Of a stretch of 64,000 bases of DNA, positions 25,610-34,848 are shown one piece after another (position 1 is the stretch's first letter; every line of letters begins with the position of its first letter). Location: positions 558,001 through 622,000 of the forward strand of contig NZ_FSRJ01000003.1 in the NCBI RefSeq assembly GCF_900142065.1, read 5' to 3'. The position numbers and the translations under genes were made by a program. Under the pieces are notes generated by a model. The model saw nothing but the letters and a program-made list of their open reading frames with translations, was not told the origin of the DNA and did no database searches. This stretch comes from Agromyces cerinus subsp. cerinus. GTDB lineage: Bacteria > Actinomycetota > Actinomycetes > Actinomycetales > Microbacteriaceae.

Positions 25610-27817
25610 CTAGAACCCGGGGATGAGGCTGACGACGAGGTCGATCAGCTTGATGCCGATGAAGGGGGCGATGATGCCGCCGAGGCCGTAGATCAGCAGG
25701 TTGCGGCTGAGGATCGCGGACGCGCCACCGGCCTGGTACTTCACGCCGCGGAGCGCGAGCGGGATCAGGATCACGATGATGATCGCGTTGAAGATGATCG
25801 CCGACAGGATCGCCGAGGCGGGGGAGCTCAGCTGCATGATGTTCAGCACCGCGAGCCCCGGGAAGACGCCCGCGAACATCGCCGGGATGATCGCGAAGTA
25901 CTTCGCGACGTCGTTGGCGATCGAGAACGTGGTCAGCGCGCCGCGCGTGATGAGCAGCTGCTTGCCGATGCGCACGATCTCGATGAGCTTCGTCGGGTCG
26001 CTGTCGAGGTCGACCATGTTGCCGGCCTCCTTCGCGGCCGACGTGCCCGTGTTCATCGCGACGCCGACGTCCGCCTGCGCGAGCGCCGGGGCGTCGTTCG
26101 TGCCGTCGCCGGTCATGGCGACGAGGTTGCCGCCCGCCTGCTCGCGCTTGATGAGGGCCATCTTGTCTTCGGGGGTGGCCTCGGCGAGGTAGTCGTCGAC
26201 GCCCGCCTCGGCCGCGATCGCCTTCGCGGTGAGCGGGTTGTCGCCCGTGATCATGACCGTGCGGATGCCCATGGCGCGGAGCTCGGCGAAGCGCTCGGTG
26301 AGGCCGTCCTTCACGACGTCCTTCAGGTGCACGACGCCGAGCAGGCGTGCCTCGCCGTTCAGGTCCTTCGCGGCGACGACGAGCGGGGTGCCGCCGCTGT
26401 TCGAGATCGTCTCGACGCGCTGCTCGAGCTCGTCGAGCGTCGACGAGGCGATGCGACCGGATGCCTCGACCCACGCGATGACCGCCGACCCGGCACCCTT
26501 GCGGATGCTCGAGCCGTCGGGCAGGTCGAGTCCCGACATGCGGGTCTGCGCCGTGAACGGCACGACCTCGCCGGCCACCCCGCTCCCTGAGCCTGTCGAA
26601 GGGTCGAAGCGGATGCCGCGTTCCGCCGCCAGGTCGACGATCGACGATCCCTCGGGGGTGGGGTCGGCGAGTGACGAGAGGGCCGCGGCCCGCTCGAGCT
26701 CCGAGATCGCCACGCCCGGCATCGGCACGAACTCGCTCGCACGGCGGTTGCCGTACGTGATGGTGCCGGTCTTGTCGAGGAGCAGCGTCGTGACATCGCC
26801 CGCCGCCTCGACCGCACGGCCCGACATCGCGAGCACGTTGCGCTGCACGAGCCGGTCCATGCCGGCGATGCCGATGGCCGAGAGCAGGGCGCCGATCGTC
26901 GTCGGGATGAGGCAGACGAGGAGCGCGATGAGCACCGGGATCGAGACCGGCGACGCCGCGTAGGAGGCGATCGGGTTCAGCGTGAGGGTGACGACCACGA
27001 AGATGATCGAGAGGCTCGCGAGCAGGATGTTGAGCGCGATCTCGTTCGGCGTCTTCTGGCGCGAGGCCCCCTCGACGAGCGCGATCATGCGGTCGACGAA
27101 GGTCTCGCCGGGCTTCGAGGTGATGCGCACCACGATGCGGTCGGAGAGCACGCGGGTGCCGCCGGTGACCGCCGAGCGGTCGCCGCCGGACTCACGTACG
27201 ACCGGGGCGGACTCGCCCGTGATCGCCGACTCGTCGACCGAGGCGATGCCGTGGATGATGTCGCCGTCGCCCGGGATCGACTCGCCCGCCGTCACGACGA
27301 CGACGTCGCCGAGCCGGAGGTCGCCCGAGGGCACCTCGGCGATCGCGGTGCGCTCGGCCGCGGCATCCGCGACCTCGTCGTACGCCGTGACGCGGCGGGC
27401 GATCGTCGACGTTCGGGTCTGCCGCAGGGTGTCGGCCTGCGCCTTGCCGCGGCCCTCGGCCACCGACTCCGCGAGGTTCGCGAAGAGCACGGTGAGCCAG
27501 AGCCAGACGGCGATCGCCCAGGTGAAGGAGAGCGGGACGGCCGTGCCGCCCGACGACTCGGGGCCGCCGAGGAACGGCTCGGCGATCGCGAGCACGGTCG
27601 TGAGCGCGGCGCCGACCTCGACGAGGAACATGACGGGGTTGTGCCACATCTGTCTCGGGTCGAGCTTGCGGAACGCGCCGGGCAGGGCCGCGACGATCTG
27701 AGCCGGCCCGAATGCGCCGGCGGGGCGTTTCGACGGGGAGCCCATCTGACGGGGGGTGTGCTCCGCAGGCTCGGGCCCTTCGACAGGCTCAGGGAGCGAC
27801 GTGATGGTGGTGGACAT
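25610..27817 (-). CDS. kdpB: KdpB potassium-transporting ATPase, ATP-binding subunit
   Basis: P-type ATPase of 735 residues. It has the phosphorylation site DKTGT (Asp348), [20 protein letters not shown] (actuator domain, about 200-203) and [17 protein letters not shown]. Two copies of the dispersed CCTTCGACAGGCTCAGG element lie in the reading frame: one near the N-terminus ([12 protein letters not shown], residues 7-18) and one in the nucleotide-binding domain ([10 protein letters not shown], 404-413). Both keep the frame and probably fall in loops. The protein is otherwise intact. Confidence 0.96.
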   Translation of the reverse strand: MSTTITSLPEPVEGPEPAEHTPRQMGSPSKRPAGAFGPAQIVAALPGAFRKLDPRQMWHNPVMFLVEVGAALTTVLAIAEPFLGGPESSGGTAVPLSFTWAIAVWLWLTVLFANLAESVAEGRGKAQADTLRQTRTSTIARRVTAYDEVADAAAERTAIAEVPSGDLRLGDVVVVTAGESIPGDGDIIHGIASVDESAITGESAPVVRESGGDRSAVTGGTRVLSDRIVVRITSKPGETFVDRMIALVEGASRQKTPNEIALNILLASLSIIFVVVTLTLNPIASYAASPVSIPVLIALLVCLIPTTIGALLSAIGIAGMDRLVQRNVLAMSGRAVEAAGDVTTLLLDKTGTITYGNRRASEFVPMPGVAISELERAAALSSLADPTPEGSSIVDLAAERGIRFDPSTGSGSGVAGEVVPFTAQTRMSGLDLPDGSSIRKGAGSAVIAWVEASGRIASSTLDELEQRVETISNSGGTPLVVAAKDLNGEARLLGVVHLKDVVKDGLTERFAELRAMGIRTVMITGDNPLTAKAIAAEAGVDDYLAEATPEDKMALIKREQAGGNLVAMTGDGTNDAPALAQADVGVAMNTGTSAAKEAGNMVDLDSDPTKLIEIVRIGKQLLITRGALTTFSIANDVAKYFAIIPAMFAGVFPGLAVLNIMQLSSPASAILSAIIFNAIIIVILIPLALRGVKYQAGGASAILSRNLLIYGLGGIIAPFIGIKLIDLVVSLIPGF
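26584..26603. repeat. Dispersed REP-like element inside kdpB (internal copy)
   Basis: CCCTGAGCCTGTCGAAGGG, one of several near-identical copies in the window. It encodes residues PSTGSGS in the KdpB nucleotide-binding domain. Confidence 0.75.
27776..27796. repeat. Dispersed REP-like element inside kdpB (N-terminal copy)
   Basis: CCCTTCGACAGGCTCAGGGAG, oriented opposite to the internal copy. It encodes LPEPVEG at residues 8-14 of KdpB. Confidence 0.75.
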
Positions 27818-27820
27818 GGA

Positions 27821-29494
27821 TCAGTTCAGCCCTTCAGCCAGGGGACCCAGCGTGAGAACGGGGAAGTAGGTGAGCGCGGTCACGATGACCGTGACGCCCA
27901 CGAGGAGGCCGACGAACTGCGGCCGGTGGGTGGGCAGGGTGCCTGCGGTCGCGGGCACCTTGTCCTGTGCGGCGAGGCTGCCGGCGAGGGCGAGCACGAG
28001 CACGATCGGGATGAACCGGCCGAGCAGCATCGCGACGCCGAGCGCCGTGTTGAACCACGGGGTGTTCGCGGTGAGCCCCGCGAACGCCGAGCCGTTGTTG
28101 TTCGACGCGCTCGTGAACGCGTAGAGCACCTCGCTCATGCCGTGGATGCCTGGGTTCCAGATCGAGACCGACTCGACGTCCTCGCGGATGCCGGGGATCG
28201 CGAAGCTGAGGGCGGTGCCCACGAGCACGAGCGTCGGCGTGACGAGGATGTAGAGGCTCGCGAGCTTGATCTCGCGCGGGCCGATCTTCTTGCCGAGGTA
28301 CTCGGGTGTGCGGCCGACGAGGAGGCCGGCGATGAACACCGCGATGATCGCGAGCACGAGCATGCCGTAGAGGCCGGAGCCGACGCCGCCGGGGGCGACC
28401 TCGCCGAGCATCATGTTCAGCATCGGCATCATGCCGCCGAGGGCGGTGAACGAGTCGTGCATCGAGTTCACGGCGCCGGTCGAGGTGAGCGTCGACGTGG
28501 TGCCGAAGAGCGTCGAACCGAAGATGCCGAAGCGCGCCTCCTTGCCCTCGAGCGCGCCGCCGGCGAGCTCGGGAGCGGTGCCGTTGCCGCCCGACTCGAG
28601 CGCGCTGAGCGCGAAGAGCGAGATCAGGTAGAGCGTCGCCATGACCGCGAGGATCGCGTACCCCTGCTTGTTGGAGCCGACCATCCTGCCGAAGGTGCGC
28701 GGCAGGGCGAAGGGGATCGCGAGCATGAGCACGTTCTGGAAGAGGCTCGTCCAGGCGGTCGGGTTCTCGAACGGGTGGGCCGAGTTCGCGTTGAAGAACC
28801 CGCCGCCGTTCGTGCCGAGCAGCTTGATGACCTCCTGCGAGGCGACCGGGCCGCCGGGCAGGTTCTGGGTGTTGCCCGCGAGGGTCGTCACCTCGGTGAA
28901 GCCGTTGAAGTTCTGCACGACGCCGCCGATGAGCAGCACGATCGCGCCGATGACCGAGAGCGGCAGCAGCAGGCGGAACGCGCCGCGGAACAGGTCGACC
29001 CAGAAGTTGCCGATCGTGCCCGAGTTGCGGCGAGCGAAGCCGCGCACGAGTGCCACGGCGACGGCGATGCCGACGGCGGCCGAGACGAAGTTCTGCACCG
29101 CGAGGCCCGCGAGCTGCACGGTGTAGCCCATCGTGAGCTCGGGGGAGTACGACTGCCAGTTCGTGTTCGCGACGAAGGACGCCGCGGTGTTGAACGACAG
29201 GCCCTCGGGCACGGCCGGGAGGCCGAGCGAGTAGGGCAGCACCGCCTGGGCGCGCTGCAGCACGTAGACGAACAGCAGCCCGACGACCGAGAACGCGAGC
29301 ACGCCGCGCAGGTAGGCAGGCCACGACTGCTCCGAGCGCGGGTCGACGCCGATGAGGCGGTAGAGGCCGCGCTCGAACTTCCAGTCGCGATCGCTCGTGT
29401 AGAGGCGCGCCATGTAGTCGCCGAGCGGGCGGTAGAGGAGGGCGAGGATCAGGGCGAGGGTGGCCGCCTGCATGACGGCGAACAGCGCATCCAT
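27821..29494 (-). CDS. kdpA: KdpA potassium-transporting ATPase, potassium-binding subunit
   Basis: 557-residue channel-like subunit with about ten membrane segments. The four selectivity-filter-like loops are visible as [55 protein letters not shown] and [13 protein letters not shown]. The ATG overlaps the kdpF stop (TGATG), and kdpB starts 3 bp after the kdpA stop. Confidence 0.97.
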   Translation of the reverse strand: MDALFAVMQAATLALILALLYRPLGDYMARLYTSDRDWKFERGLYRLIGVDPRSEQSWPAYLRGVLAFSVVGLLFVYVLQRAQAVLPYSLGLPAVPEGLSFNTAASFVANTNWQSYSPELTMGYTVQLAGLAVQNFVSAAVGIAVAVALVRGFARRNSGTIGNFWVDLFRGAFRLLLPLSVIGAIVLLIGGVVQNFNGFTEVTTLAGNTQNLPGGPVASQEVIKLLGTNGGGFFNANSAHPFENPTAWTSLFQNVLMLAIPFALPRTFGRMVGSNKQGYAILAVMATLYLISLFALSALESGGNGTAPELAGGALEGKEARFGIFGSTLFGTTSTLTSTGAVNSMHDSFTALGGMMPMLNMMLGEVAPGGVGSGLYGMLVLAIIAVFIAGLLVGRTPEYLGKKIGPREIKLASLYILVTPTLVLVGTALSFAIPGIREDVESVSIWNPGIHGMSEVLYAFTSASNNNGSAFAGLTANTPWFNTALGVAMLLGRFIPIVLVLALAGSLAAQDKVPATAGTLPTHRPQFVGLLVGVTVIVTALTYFPVLTLGPLAEGLN

Positions 29495-29583
29495 CAGAAC
29501 CGCTCAGGTTTGACGAGGGCGTACACGAGGTACACCACAGCGGCGACACCCAACGCGGCAGCGAGGAGTTCGAAGAAGATCAC
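29494..29583 (-). CDS. kdpF: KdpF small subunit
   Basis: 29 residues beginning [20 protein letters not shown] and ending ALVKPERF, one membrane helix. Length, position before kdpA and the KPERF-like end are those of KdpF, which stabilises the KdpABC complex. It starts on GTG at 29583, overlapping the stop of a second micropeptide (GTGA), and overlaps the kdpA ATG. Confidence 0.92.
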   Translation of the reverse strand: MIFFELLAAALGVAAVVYLVYALVKPERF

Positions 29584-29663
29584 AGCTTCTCGACCCCCCT
29601 GGCGATGAGGCCGACGAGTACGAACACGGCGATGATGCCGAGAATGTAGACGACGTCGAGCAC
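29580..29663 (-). CDS. 27-residue membrane micropeptide at the head of the kdp operon
   Basis: Encodes MLDVVYILGIIAVFVLVGLI followed by ARGVEKL: one membrane helix with a charged cytoplasmic end, close in plan to KdpF but not the same sequence. The GTG at 29663 is the first sensible start; the frame stays open for 60 codons upstream but with atypical composition. The GTGA overlap with kdpF supports translation. I infer a second small Kdp subunit or regulator; there is no named family I can assign. Confidence 0.6.
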   Translation of the reverse strand: MLDVVYILGIIAVFVLVGLIARGVEKL

Positions 29664-29931
29664 GAAGACTCCAGTTTCGGGAGATCCGCGGGCCGCGGTC
29701 GCGGCGTGCGGGCAGGTTTCGACAAGCTCAACCGGCAGATCCGATGCAACACCCGAGCGGATGCCTCGCCGCCGATCCTCACGGACCCCTAACGCGTCCT
29801 CGGGCGATCCGAATGCGCCGCTCACGATGACGACGGCACTCCGCAAGGATCCCGTCAGCGAACCCGACCCGTCCCGTTCGGGATCCGTTGATGCGCGCGT
29901 TCATCGGGCATTCGGCGCTTACACCTGAACC
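29664..29931. promoter_or_regulatory. Divergent control region of the kdp operon
   Basis: 268 bp between the kdp micropeptide and the rightward gene at 29932. It holds a copy of the dispersed element (29715-29733) and an inverted pair GGATCCCG (29848-29855) / CGGGATCC (29879-29886). A leaderless start for the rightward gene is suggested by TACACC six nt before its ATG. A KdpE site is expected here but cannot be picked out with confidence. Confidence 0.45.
29715..29733. repeat. Dispersed REP-like element upstream of kdp
   Basis: GGTTTCGACAAGCTCAACC in the kdp leader, in the opposite arrangement to the copies within kdpB. Confidence 0.75.
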
Positions 29932-30432
29932 ATGACGACGGTTCTCGCGTATTCGACCAGCACTCCTCTGCTCACGACGACAGGCCGGCCCGCCGGGCTG
30001 GAGCACTGGCCCCGGCACACCTCCGCGACCGTCGACGACATCGTCGTCTCAGGGGTCTCGATGCTGCGCCTCGTCGAGCTGTGCGGCACGCCGTGCGTAC
30101 ACACGGCGACGGCCGAGGCGACGGGGGAGAGCGGGCCGGAGCGGTCGATCGACATCTCGGTCGTCGTCGTGCGGGTCACGAACGTGCGCGGGCGGGGCGC
30201 GGAGCGGGTCGTCGAGGTCGACGGGCGCCTCGACGGTTGCGACGCCTGCTGGGTCGAGCTCCGGATGATCGGCCGCACCAGCACGGCTCCTGCCATTGCC
30301 GTGGGCCTGTCGACGCCGTCGGAACCAGGCACCGGCAACCAGGTGTCGCTCCCGGAGGACATCGCCGCCGGCGACCTCATCGCGGCGCCGTGCGGCCACG
30401 TCAGCGCATTGCGAGACATCCGCAGAGGCTGA
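29932..30432 (+). CDS. Unknown protein, paralogue of the gene at 30498-31076
   Basis: 166 residues, soluble, no signal or membrane segment. I recognise no family. It shares with its convergent neighbour the order of motifs GTPCV (52-56), a hydrophobic VVVVRV strand, MIGR (111-114) and C-terminal GDLIAAPC...ALRDIRRG. Cysteines in GTPCV, CDAC and AAPC could bind metal or form disulfides. A leaderless start is likely (TACACC before the ATG). The two genes end 65 bp apart, between the kdp and ktr loci. Confidence 0.7.
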   Translation: MTTVLAYSTSTPLLTTTGRPAGLEHWPRHTSATVDDIVVSGVSMLRLVELCGTPCVHTATAEATGESGPERSIDISVVVVRVTNVRGRGAERVVEVDGRLDGCDACWVELRMIGRTSTAPAIAVGLSTPSEPGTGNQVSLPEDIAAGDLIAAPCGHVSALRDIRRG

Positions 30433-30497
30433 CGCTCGGCACACGACGGGCGGATGCCGACGCCTCGGCGTGCGGCATCCGCCCGTTCACGGTGGGG

Positions 30498-31076
30498 TCA
30501 GCGACCGCAGTGCCCCAGGGGGAACTCGTCGCGATCGTGGTCGATCCGGTCGTCGGACAGCCGCGAGCGATGGCGGCTCGACGGTCGGATGTCACGGAGC
30601 GACGTGGCCCCGCGACATGGCACGGCGATGAGGTCGCCGGGATGCAGGTCGATCGGCAGGGCCGCCACCGGCACCTCGGCGGCGGTCGTGACCGACGGCC
30701 GGAGCTGGACGGGCAACGTTGCCTCGATGCTCGGGCGGCCGATGATGCGGGCCTCCGAGAGCACGGGCGAGCAGCGGTCGAGATCCGCATCGACCCAGGC
30801 GCCGAGCGAGTCGTCGGGAAGCGTCTCGACCGCGAGCACCCGCGTGACGACGACCGAGGCGAACTGCGAGGGAGACGGCGCGCCCCCCGTGCCGGGCACG
30901 ACGGCGGCGGCATTTCGCACGCACGGGGTGCCGTGGCTCGCGGCGACGCCGAGGAGCGAGATCGTGCTGATGCGCACGTCTCCCGCCTCCATCACCGTGG
31001 CTTCGGGCCAGGCATCGCGTGACCACGGGCCGGTGTAGCGGTGGCGCAGCCACGTGACGGTGTGCAGGATACTCAT
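30498..31076 (-). CDS. Unknown protein, paralogue of the gene at 29932-30432
   Basis: 192 residues. It shares HGTPCV, a VVVTRV strand, IIGRPS and GDLIAVPCRGATSLRDIRPS with the neighbour, and ends in a basic tail (SSRHRSRLSDDRIDHDRDE) the neighbour lacks. The ATG at 31076 follows GAGGAGG, a strong ribosome binding site. Overall identity is moderate, so the duplication is old. No function can be given; both look like small folded beta-rich domains. Confidence 0.7.
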   Translation of the reverse strand: MSILHTVTWLRHRYTGPWSRDAWPEATVMEAGDVRISTISLLGVAASHGTPCVRNAAAVVPGTGGAPSPSQFASVVVTRVLAVETLPDDSLGAWVDADLDRCSPVLSEARIIGRPSIEATLPVQLRPSVTTAAEVPVAALPIDLHPGDLIAVPCRGATSLRDIRPSSRHRSRLSDDRIDHDRDEFPLGHCGR

Positions 31077-31229
31077 CGATGGAACCTCCTCAGGGTGGTT
31101 CCTCCGGTCTACGCCCGGCCGATGGTGCGCCGCAGGGGCACTCACGGGACCCGAACGGCCCCGACCTGTTCACCGACGGGTTCCTCACGCGTGCGGTCTC
31201 GCCGCCCGCGGGGCGATAGCTTTGGTTGC

Positions 31230-31631
31230 ATGAACGCGGCGGACACCATCTCGGTCATCACCGAGGTGATCGGATGGTTCGCGCTCGCCGCGGGGCTCAC
31301 CTGCCTGCTGCTCGCGCTGCTGATCCGAGTGGCCGATGGTCGCTGGCTGCGCACCGAGGCGGTCGTCATCGACGGCGACGGCGACGGGGGCAGCATCGTG
31401 CGGTGGTTCACCGACGACGGCTTCCAGTCGCGCGTGCTCAGCGCCGACGAGCGCGCGCACGTCACCAACCCCGACGAGGAGCCAGCGTTCTACAAGGAGC
31501 GCGAGCCGTACCGCCTGCGGCTCCACGAGCCGCCGACGGGTCGACGCGTCATTCGCATCCTCGGCTTCGTGTTCATCGGCATCGCCGCGGCATCCGCCGT
31601 CATCGGCGTCGTGCTGATGTTCGTGGGCTGA
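31230..31631 (+). CDS. Two-helix membrane protein, unknown
   Basis: 133 residues. One membrane segment at about 15-35, a cytoplasmic or external middle domain (about 40-105, rich in Asp/Glu/Arg, with DGDGDGGSIVRWFTDDGFQS), and a second membrane segment at about 108-131. The family was not recognised. TAGCTT at about 31217 suggests a leaderless or short-leader transcript. It is convergent with ktrA (20 bp between stops). Confidence 0.75.
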   Translation: MNAADTISVITEVIGWFALAAGLTCLLLALLIRVADGRWLRTEAVVIDGDGDGGSIVRWFTDDGFQSRVLSADERAHVTNPDEEPAFYKEREPYRLRLHEPPTGRRVIRILGFVFIGIAAASAVIGVVLMFVG

Positions 31632-31651
31632 GCTTCGTCGCCTGCCGACCG

Positions 31652-32320
31652 CTACTCGAGCGCGGCGAACCGCTCGATGTCGCCCTCGGTGCCCGAGACG
31701 ATGATGAGGTCGTGGTTGGAGACCACGGTCTGCTCGGTCGCGTAGGTGAACGGCTTGCCGGGGCTCTTGACGCCGACGACCGTGACGCGGTACTTCGACC
31801 GCACGCCCGACTCGGTGAGGTTCTTGCCGCGGATCGGCTTCGGCGGGTACATCTTCACAAGGGCGAAGTCGTCGTCGAACTCGATGAAGTCGAGCATGCG
31901 GCCGCTCACGAGGTGCGCGGTGCGCTCGCCCGCTTCGCGCTCGGGGTAGATGACGTGGTTCGCGCCGATGCGCTGCAGGATCTTGCCGTGCGAGGCCGAG
32001 ATCGCCTTCGCCCAGATCTGCGGGATCTTCAGGTCGACGAGGTTCGCCGTGATGAGCACGGATGCCTCGATCGACGAGCCCACCGCGCACACCGCGATCG
32101 AGAAGTCCTGCGCGCCGATCTGCTTCAGTGCGTCGATCGACTTCGCGTCGGCGACGACGGCGTGGGTGACCCGCTCCGACCACTTCTGAACGAGGCCCTC
32201 GTTCTCGTCGACGGCGAGCACCTCGCGGCCGAGCCGGTCGAGCTGACCCGCGGTGGCGGCTCCGAAGCGGCCGAGGCCGATCACGAGCACCGGGGCGTCG
32301 TGCCTGATTCGATCAACCAA
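31652..32320 (-). CDS. ktrA: KtrA/TrkA-type potassium channel regulatory subunit
   Basis: 222 residues: an RCK N-domain with nucleotide loop VLVIGLGRFG (11-20) and acidic Asp at the end of beta-2 (VDEN), then an RCK C-domain (from about 135; YRVTVVGVKSPGK). A single RCK unit is the KtrA plan, which forms a ring gating the KtrB channel in response to ATP/ADP and, in Gram-positives, c-di-AMP. It overlaps the end of ktrB by 8 bp, so both are made together. Confidence 0.92.
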   Translation of the reverse strand: MVDRIRHDAPVLVIGLGRFGAATAGQLDRLGREVLAVDENEGLVQKWSERVTHAVVADAKSIDALKQIGAQDFSIAVCAVGSSIEASVLITANLVDLKIPQIWAKAISASHGKILQRIGANHVIYPEREAGERTAHLVSGRMLDFIEFDDDFALVKMYPPKPIRGKNLTESGVRSKYRVTVVGVKSPGKPFTYATEQTVVSNHDLIIVSGTEGDIERFAALE

Positions 32321-33791
32321 CGATGGGCCTCTCTTCCGGACGTTTGAACAACTGCCGGCGCTGGCTCGCCGCCAGGGCCGCGGCGAGTGTCACTGTACCA
32401 ACCCGCCCCATGAACATCGTGAGGGCCATGACGTAGACGCCCTCGGGCGGCAGCTCGGCCGTGAGTCCCGTCGAGAGGCCGCACGTGGCGAATGCGGAGA
32501 TCACGTCGAAGAGCACGTAGTCGAACGGCTGCTTCGTGATCTGCAGGATGGCGATCGACGAGACGGCGACGATCGTGGCACCCCAGAGCACGACGCTGAC
32601 CGAGAGGCGCAGCATGTCGCGGGGGATGCGCCGACCGAACGCCTCCATCGAGGGCGCTCCTCGTGCCTCGGCGAAGGCGGCGAGGAAGAGCACGGCGAGG
32701 GTCGTGACCTTGATGCCACCGGCGGTCGATGCCGAACCGCCGCCGATGAACATGAGCATGTCGGAGACGAGCAGGCTCGACCCGTTGAGGTCGTGCATGT
32801 TGATCGTCGAGAATCCGCCCGACCTCGTCATCATCGACATGAAGAACGACTGGAAGACGGTCGGGCCGGCGTCGAGCTGGCCGTACGTCTTCGGGTTGCC
32901 GTACTCGAGCAGCAGGAACATCGCGGCACCTGCGACGAAGAGGATCGTGGTCGTCGTGAGCGTGAGCTTCACGTGCACGCTCCAGCGGCGCGGCTGCCGC
33001 CATGCCCGTGCCAGCGCGAAGATCACGGGGAAGCCGAGGCTGCCGAGGAACACGCCGAGCATGAGGAGCGACTGGAACCAGTAGTCGCCGACGAGCGGTT
33101 CGAGTCCGCCCGGGTTCGGGCTGAACCCCGTGTTGGTGAAGGCCATCGCCGAGTAGTAGAAGCTGTACCAGAACGAGTGCCATGCGTCGTAGCCCGCGGC
33201 GAGCATGCTCGGGATCATGCCGATCGCGATCGTCACCTCGATGACGAGGGCGCTGATCGCGACGGTCGCGAGCAGCCCGCCGACCTCGCCGAGCCGAACC
33301 GCCTGGCGTTCGGAGACCGGGCCGACGTGGATGCGCGACGGGTTCGAGTCGCTCGCGGCGATGAGCTTGGCCCGCAGGCCGAGTCGCCGGGAGATCACGA
33401 GGCCGAGGATCGACGCGAGCGTCAGCACGCCGACGCCGCCGATGTTCACGCCGATGAAGACGAGCACGTTGCCGAACGGCGACCAGTGCGTCGCCATGTC
33501 GACCGTCGCGAGGCCGGTGACGCAGATGACCGAGACCGCGGTGAACACCGCGTCGTGGAGCGGCGTCATCTGCCGATCGGCGCTCGCGATCGGCAGCGAG
33601 AACAGCACGGTGAAGAGCACGATGAGGGCCGCGAAGATGAGGATCGCGAATCGCGACGGCGAGTGCTTCATGAGCCCGTCGACGGCGTCGCGGAGCCTGC
33701 CGAGCCACGACCGGCGGTCGACTCGGCCGAGTCGACCCATCGGCTGTGCGCGCATCGAGCCCCCTCCGCCGTCACCGAACGCGTGAGTCAT
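32313..33791 (-). CDS. ktrB: KtrB/TrkH-family potassium uptake protein
   Basis: About 492 residues. The four pore-loop regions typical of TrkH/KtrB are visible: VSVICVTGLATVDM, AMAFTNTGFSPNPGG, MMTRSGGFSTINMHD and SAFATCGLSTGLTAE, each with a selectivity Gly. The N-terminus is basic. The ATG at 33791 is preferred because GGGGAG precedes it; an ATG at 33803 is also in frame. It is divergent from the ArsR gene, with 34 bp between the starts. With kdp nearby it gives the cell both a low- and a high-affinity potassium uptake route. Confidence 0.9.
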   Translation of the reverse strand: MTHAFGDGGGGSMRAQPMGRLGRVDRRSWLGRLRDAVDGLMKHSPSRFAILIFAALIVLFTVLFSLPIASADRQMTPLHDAVFTAVSVICVTGLATVDMATHWSPFGNVLVFIGVNIGGVGVLTLASILGLVISRRLGLRAKLIAASDSNPSRIHVGPVSERQAVRLGEVGGLLATVAISALVIEVTIAIGMIPSMLAAGYDAWHSFWYSFYYSAMAFTNTGFSPNPGGLEPLVGDYWFQSLLMLGVFLGSLGFPVIFALARAWRQPRRWSVHVKLTLTTTTILFVAGAAMFLLLEYGNPKTYGQLDAGPTVFQSFFMSMMTRSGGFSTINMHDLNGSSLLVSDMLMFIGGGSASTAGGIKVTTLAVLFLAAFAEARGAPSMEAFGRRIPRDMLRLSVSVVLWGATIVAVSSIAILQITKQPFDYVLFDVISAFATCGLSTGLTAELPPEGVYVMALTMFMGRVGTVTLAAALAASQRRQLFKRPEERPIVG

Positions 33792-33825
33792 GGTACTCCC
33801 CACGCGGAGTGACTAACCTTGGGGC

Positions 33826-34272
33826 ATGGCGGACATCTTCGACGTGGTGGCGGACTCGACGCGGCGCGACATCCTCGCCGTACTCCTCGAGCGCGAGGCG
33901 GACGTGCCGTCGTCGGGCGGCGAGATCAGCGTCTCCGAGATCGTGAGTGCGCTCGGCGCGAGTCAGCCGACGGTCTCCAAGCACTTGAAGGTGCTTCGCG
34001 AGTCGGGCCTCGTCGCCGTACGCGAAGAGGGGCAGCACCGCTACTACAAGCTCGACCGCACGCCGCTCGAGACGCTCGAGGACTGGCTCATCCCGTTCGT
34101 CTCGACGGATGCCGCAGCCGACGCCGCCACGCTCGCGAGCGCCGGCGCGACCGCTCGCGAAGAGCTCGCCCTGAACGAGGAGCAGTTCGCCTTCGCCGCG
34201 GCCATCGGCAAGGCTTTCGCCGAGACCGCGCACCAGGTCACCGCCGTCGTCGCCCCGAAGAAGCGACGGTAG
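33826..34272 (+). CDS. ArsR-family helix-turn-helix regulator
   Basis: 148 residues. The HTH spans about 35-75 (VSEIVSALGASQPTVSKHLK, then VLRESGLVAVREEGQHRYYK). No metal-binding cysteines are present, so this is not a classic metal sensor. The Ala/Glu-rich C-terminus (from about 95) is probably helical. TAACCT at 33814-33819 ends six nt before the ATG (leaderless). It is transcribed away from ktrB, and its promoter overlaps the ktrB upstream region, so control of ktr is possible but unproven. Confidence 0.9.
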   Translation: MADIFDVVADSTRRDILAVLLEREADVPSSGGEISVSEIVSALGASQPTVSKHLKVLRESGLVAVREEGQHRYYKLDRTPLETLEDWLIPFVSTDAAADAATLASAGATAREELALNEEQFAFAAAIGKAFAETAHQVTAVVAPKKRR

Positions 34273-34282
34273 CGAGCCCGCC

Positions 34283-34765
34283 TCACCCCACGAGGGCGAG
34301 CACGAACGCGAGGCTCGACGCGGTCGACGCGATCGTGCGCACGTGGTTCCACGCGAGCCAGCCCGGGCGGAACGCCTGCCAGGCGGCGGCGAGCGCCGGG
34401 GCATCCGCTTCGGCGGCAGCTGCCAGGCGGTTGTTGAGCGGCACGTTGGCGGTGCCCGTCACGCCGACCACGCCGATCAGGTAGAGCGCCGCGCCGCCGA
34501 GCGACCACCACGTCGCACCCTCGGGTTCGCCGAGGAACGCGAACACGGCGAGCACCGCCACGACGAGGGCCGTGCCGAAGATCGCGAGCATGAGCGGCGC
34601 GCGCACCGCGGTCACGTTGATCTCGCGCATCGCCCTCGCCGCCTCGGCGGCCGGCAGTCGGCCGATGCCCTGCATGACGAAGCCCGAGAAGGCGAAGAAG
34701 ACTCCGGCGACGATGCCCGTGCCGAGGATCGCGACGACGAGCAGCACTTCCACGAATGCGGTCAT
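34283..34765 (-). CDS. DUF1772 (anthrone oxygenase-like) membrane protein
   Basis: 160 residues with four membrane segments. The pattern GIVAGVFFAFSGFVMQGIGR, REINVTAVRAPLML, NVPLNNRLAA and WLAWNHVRTIAS is that of DUF1772, which includes anthrone oxygenase-like proteins; the bacterial role is unknown. The ATG at 34765 is chosen; the frame upstream runs through the dispersed-element cluster. It is convergent with the ArsR gene (10 bp). Confidence 0.87.
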   Translation of the reverse strand: MTAFVEVLLVVAILGTGIVAGVFFAFSGFVMQGIGRLPAAEAARAMREINVTAVRAPLMLAIFGTALVVAVLAVFAFLGEPEGATWWSLGGAALYLIGVVGVTGTANVPLNNRLAAAAEADAPALAAAWQAFRPGWLAWNHVRTIASTASSLAFVLALVG

Positions 34766-34784
34766 GGGCTCAGTCTGCCGTGCG

Positions 34785-34846
34785 GGTTTCGACGAGCTCA
34801 ACCAGCAGACGAGCTCAACCAGCAGGCGGGCTCAACCAGCAGAGGA
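34785..34846. repeat. Dispersed element with local triplication
   Basis: GGTTTCGACGAGCTCAACC (34785-34803) is followed by AGCAGACGAGCTCAACC and AGCAGGCGGGCTCAACC, so the right half (GCTCAACCAGCAG) occurs three times in a row, with a unit of about 20 bp. It lies between the DUF1772 and GNAT genes. Confidence 0.8.
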
Positions 34847-34848
34847 AT

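Noticed and set aside
29664..29931. c-di-AMP (ydaO-type) riboswitch ahead of kdp
   Set aside because: Such riboswitches precede potassium transporters in some actinobacteria, but I could not find the conserved core motifs here.
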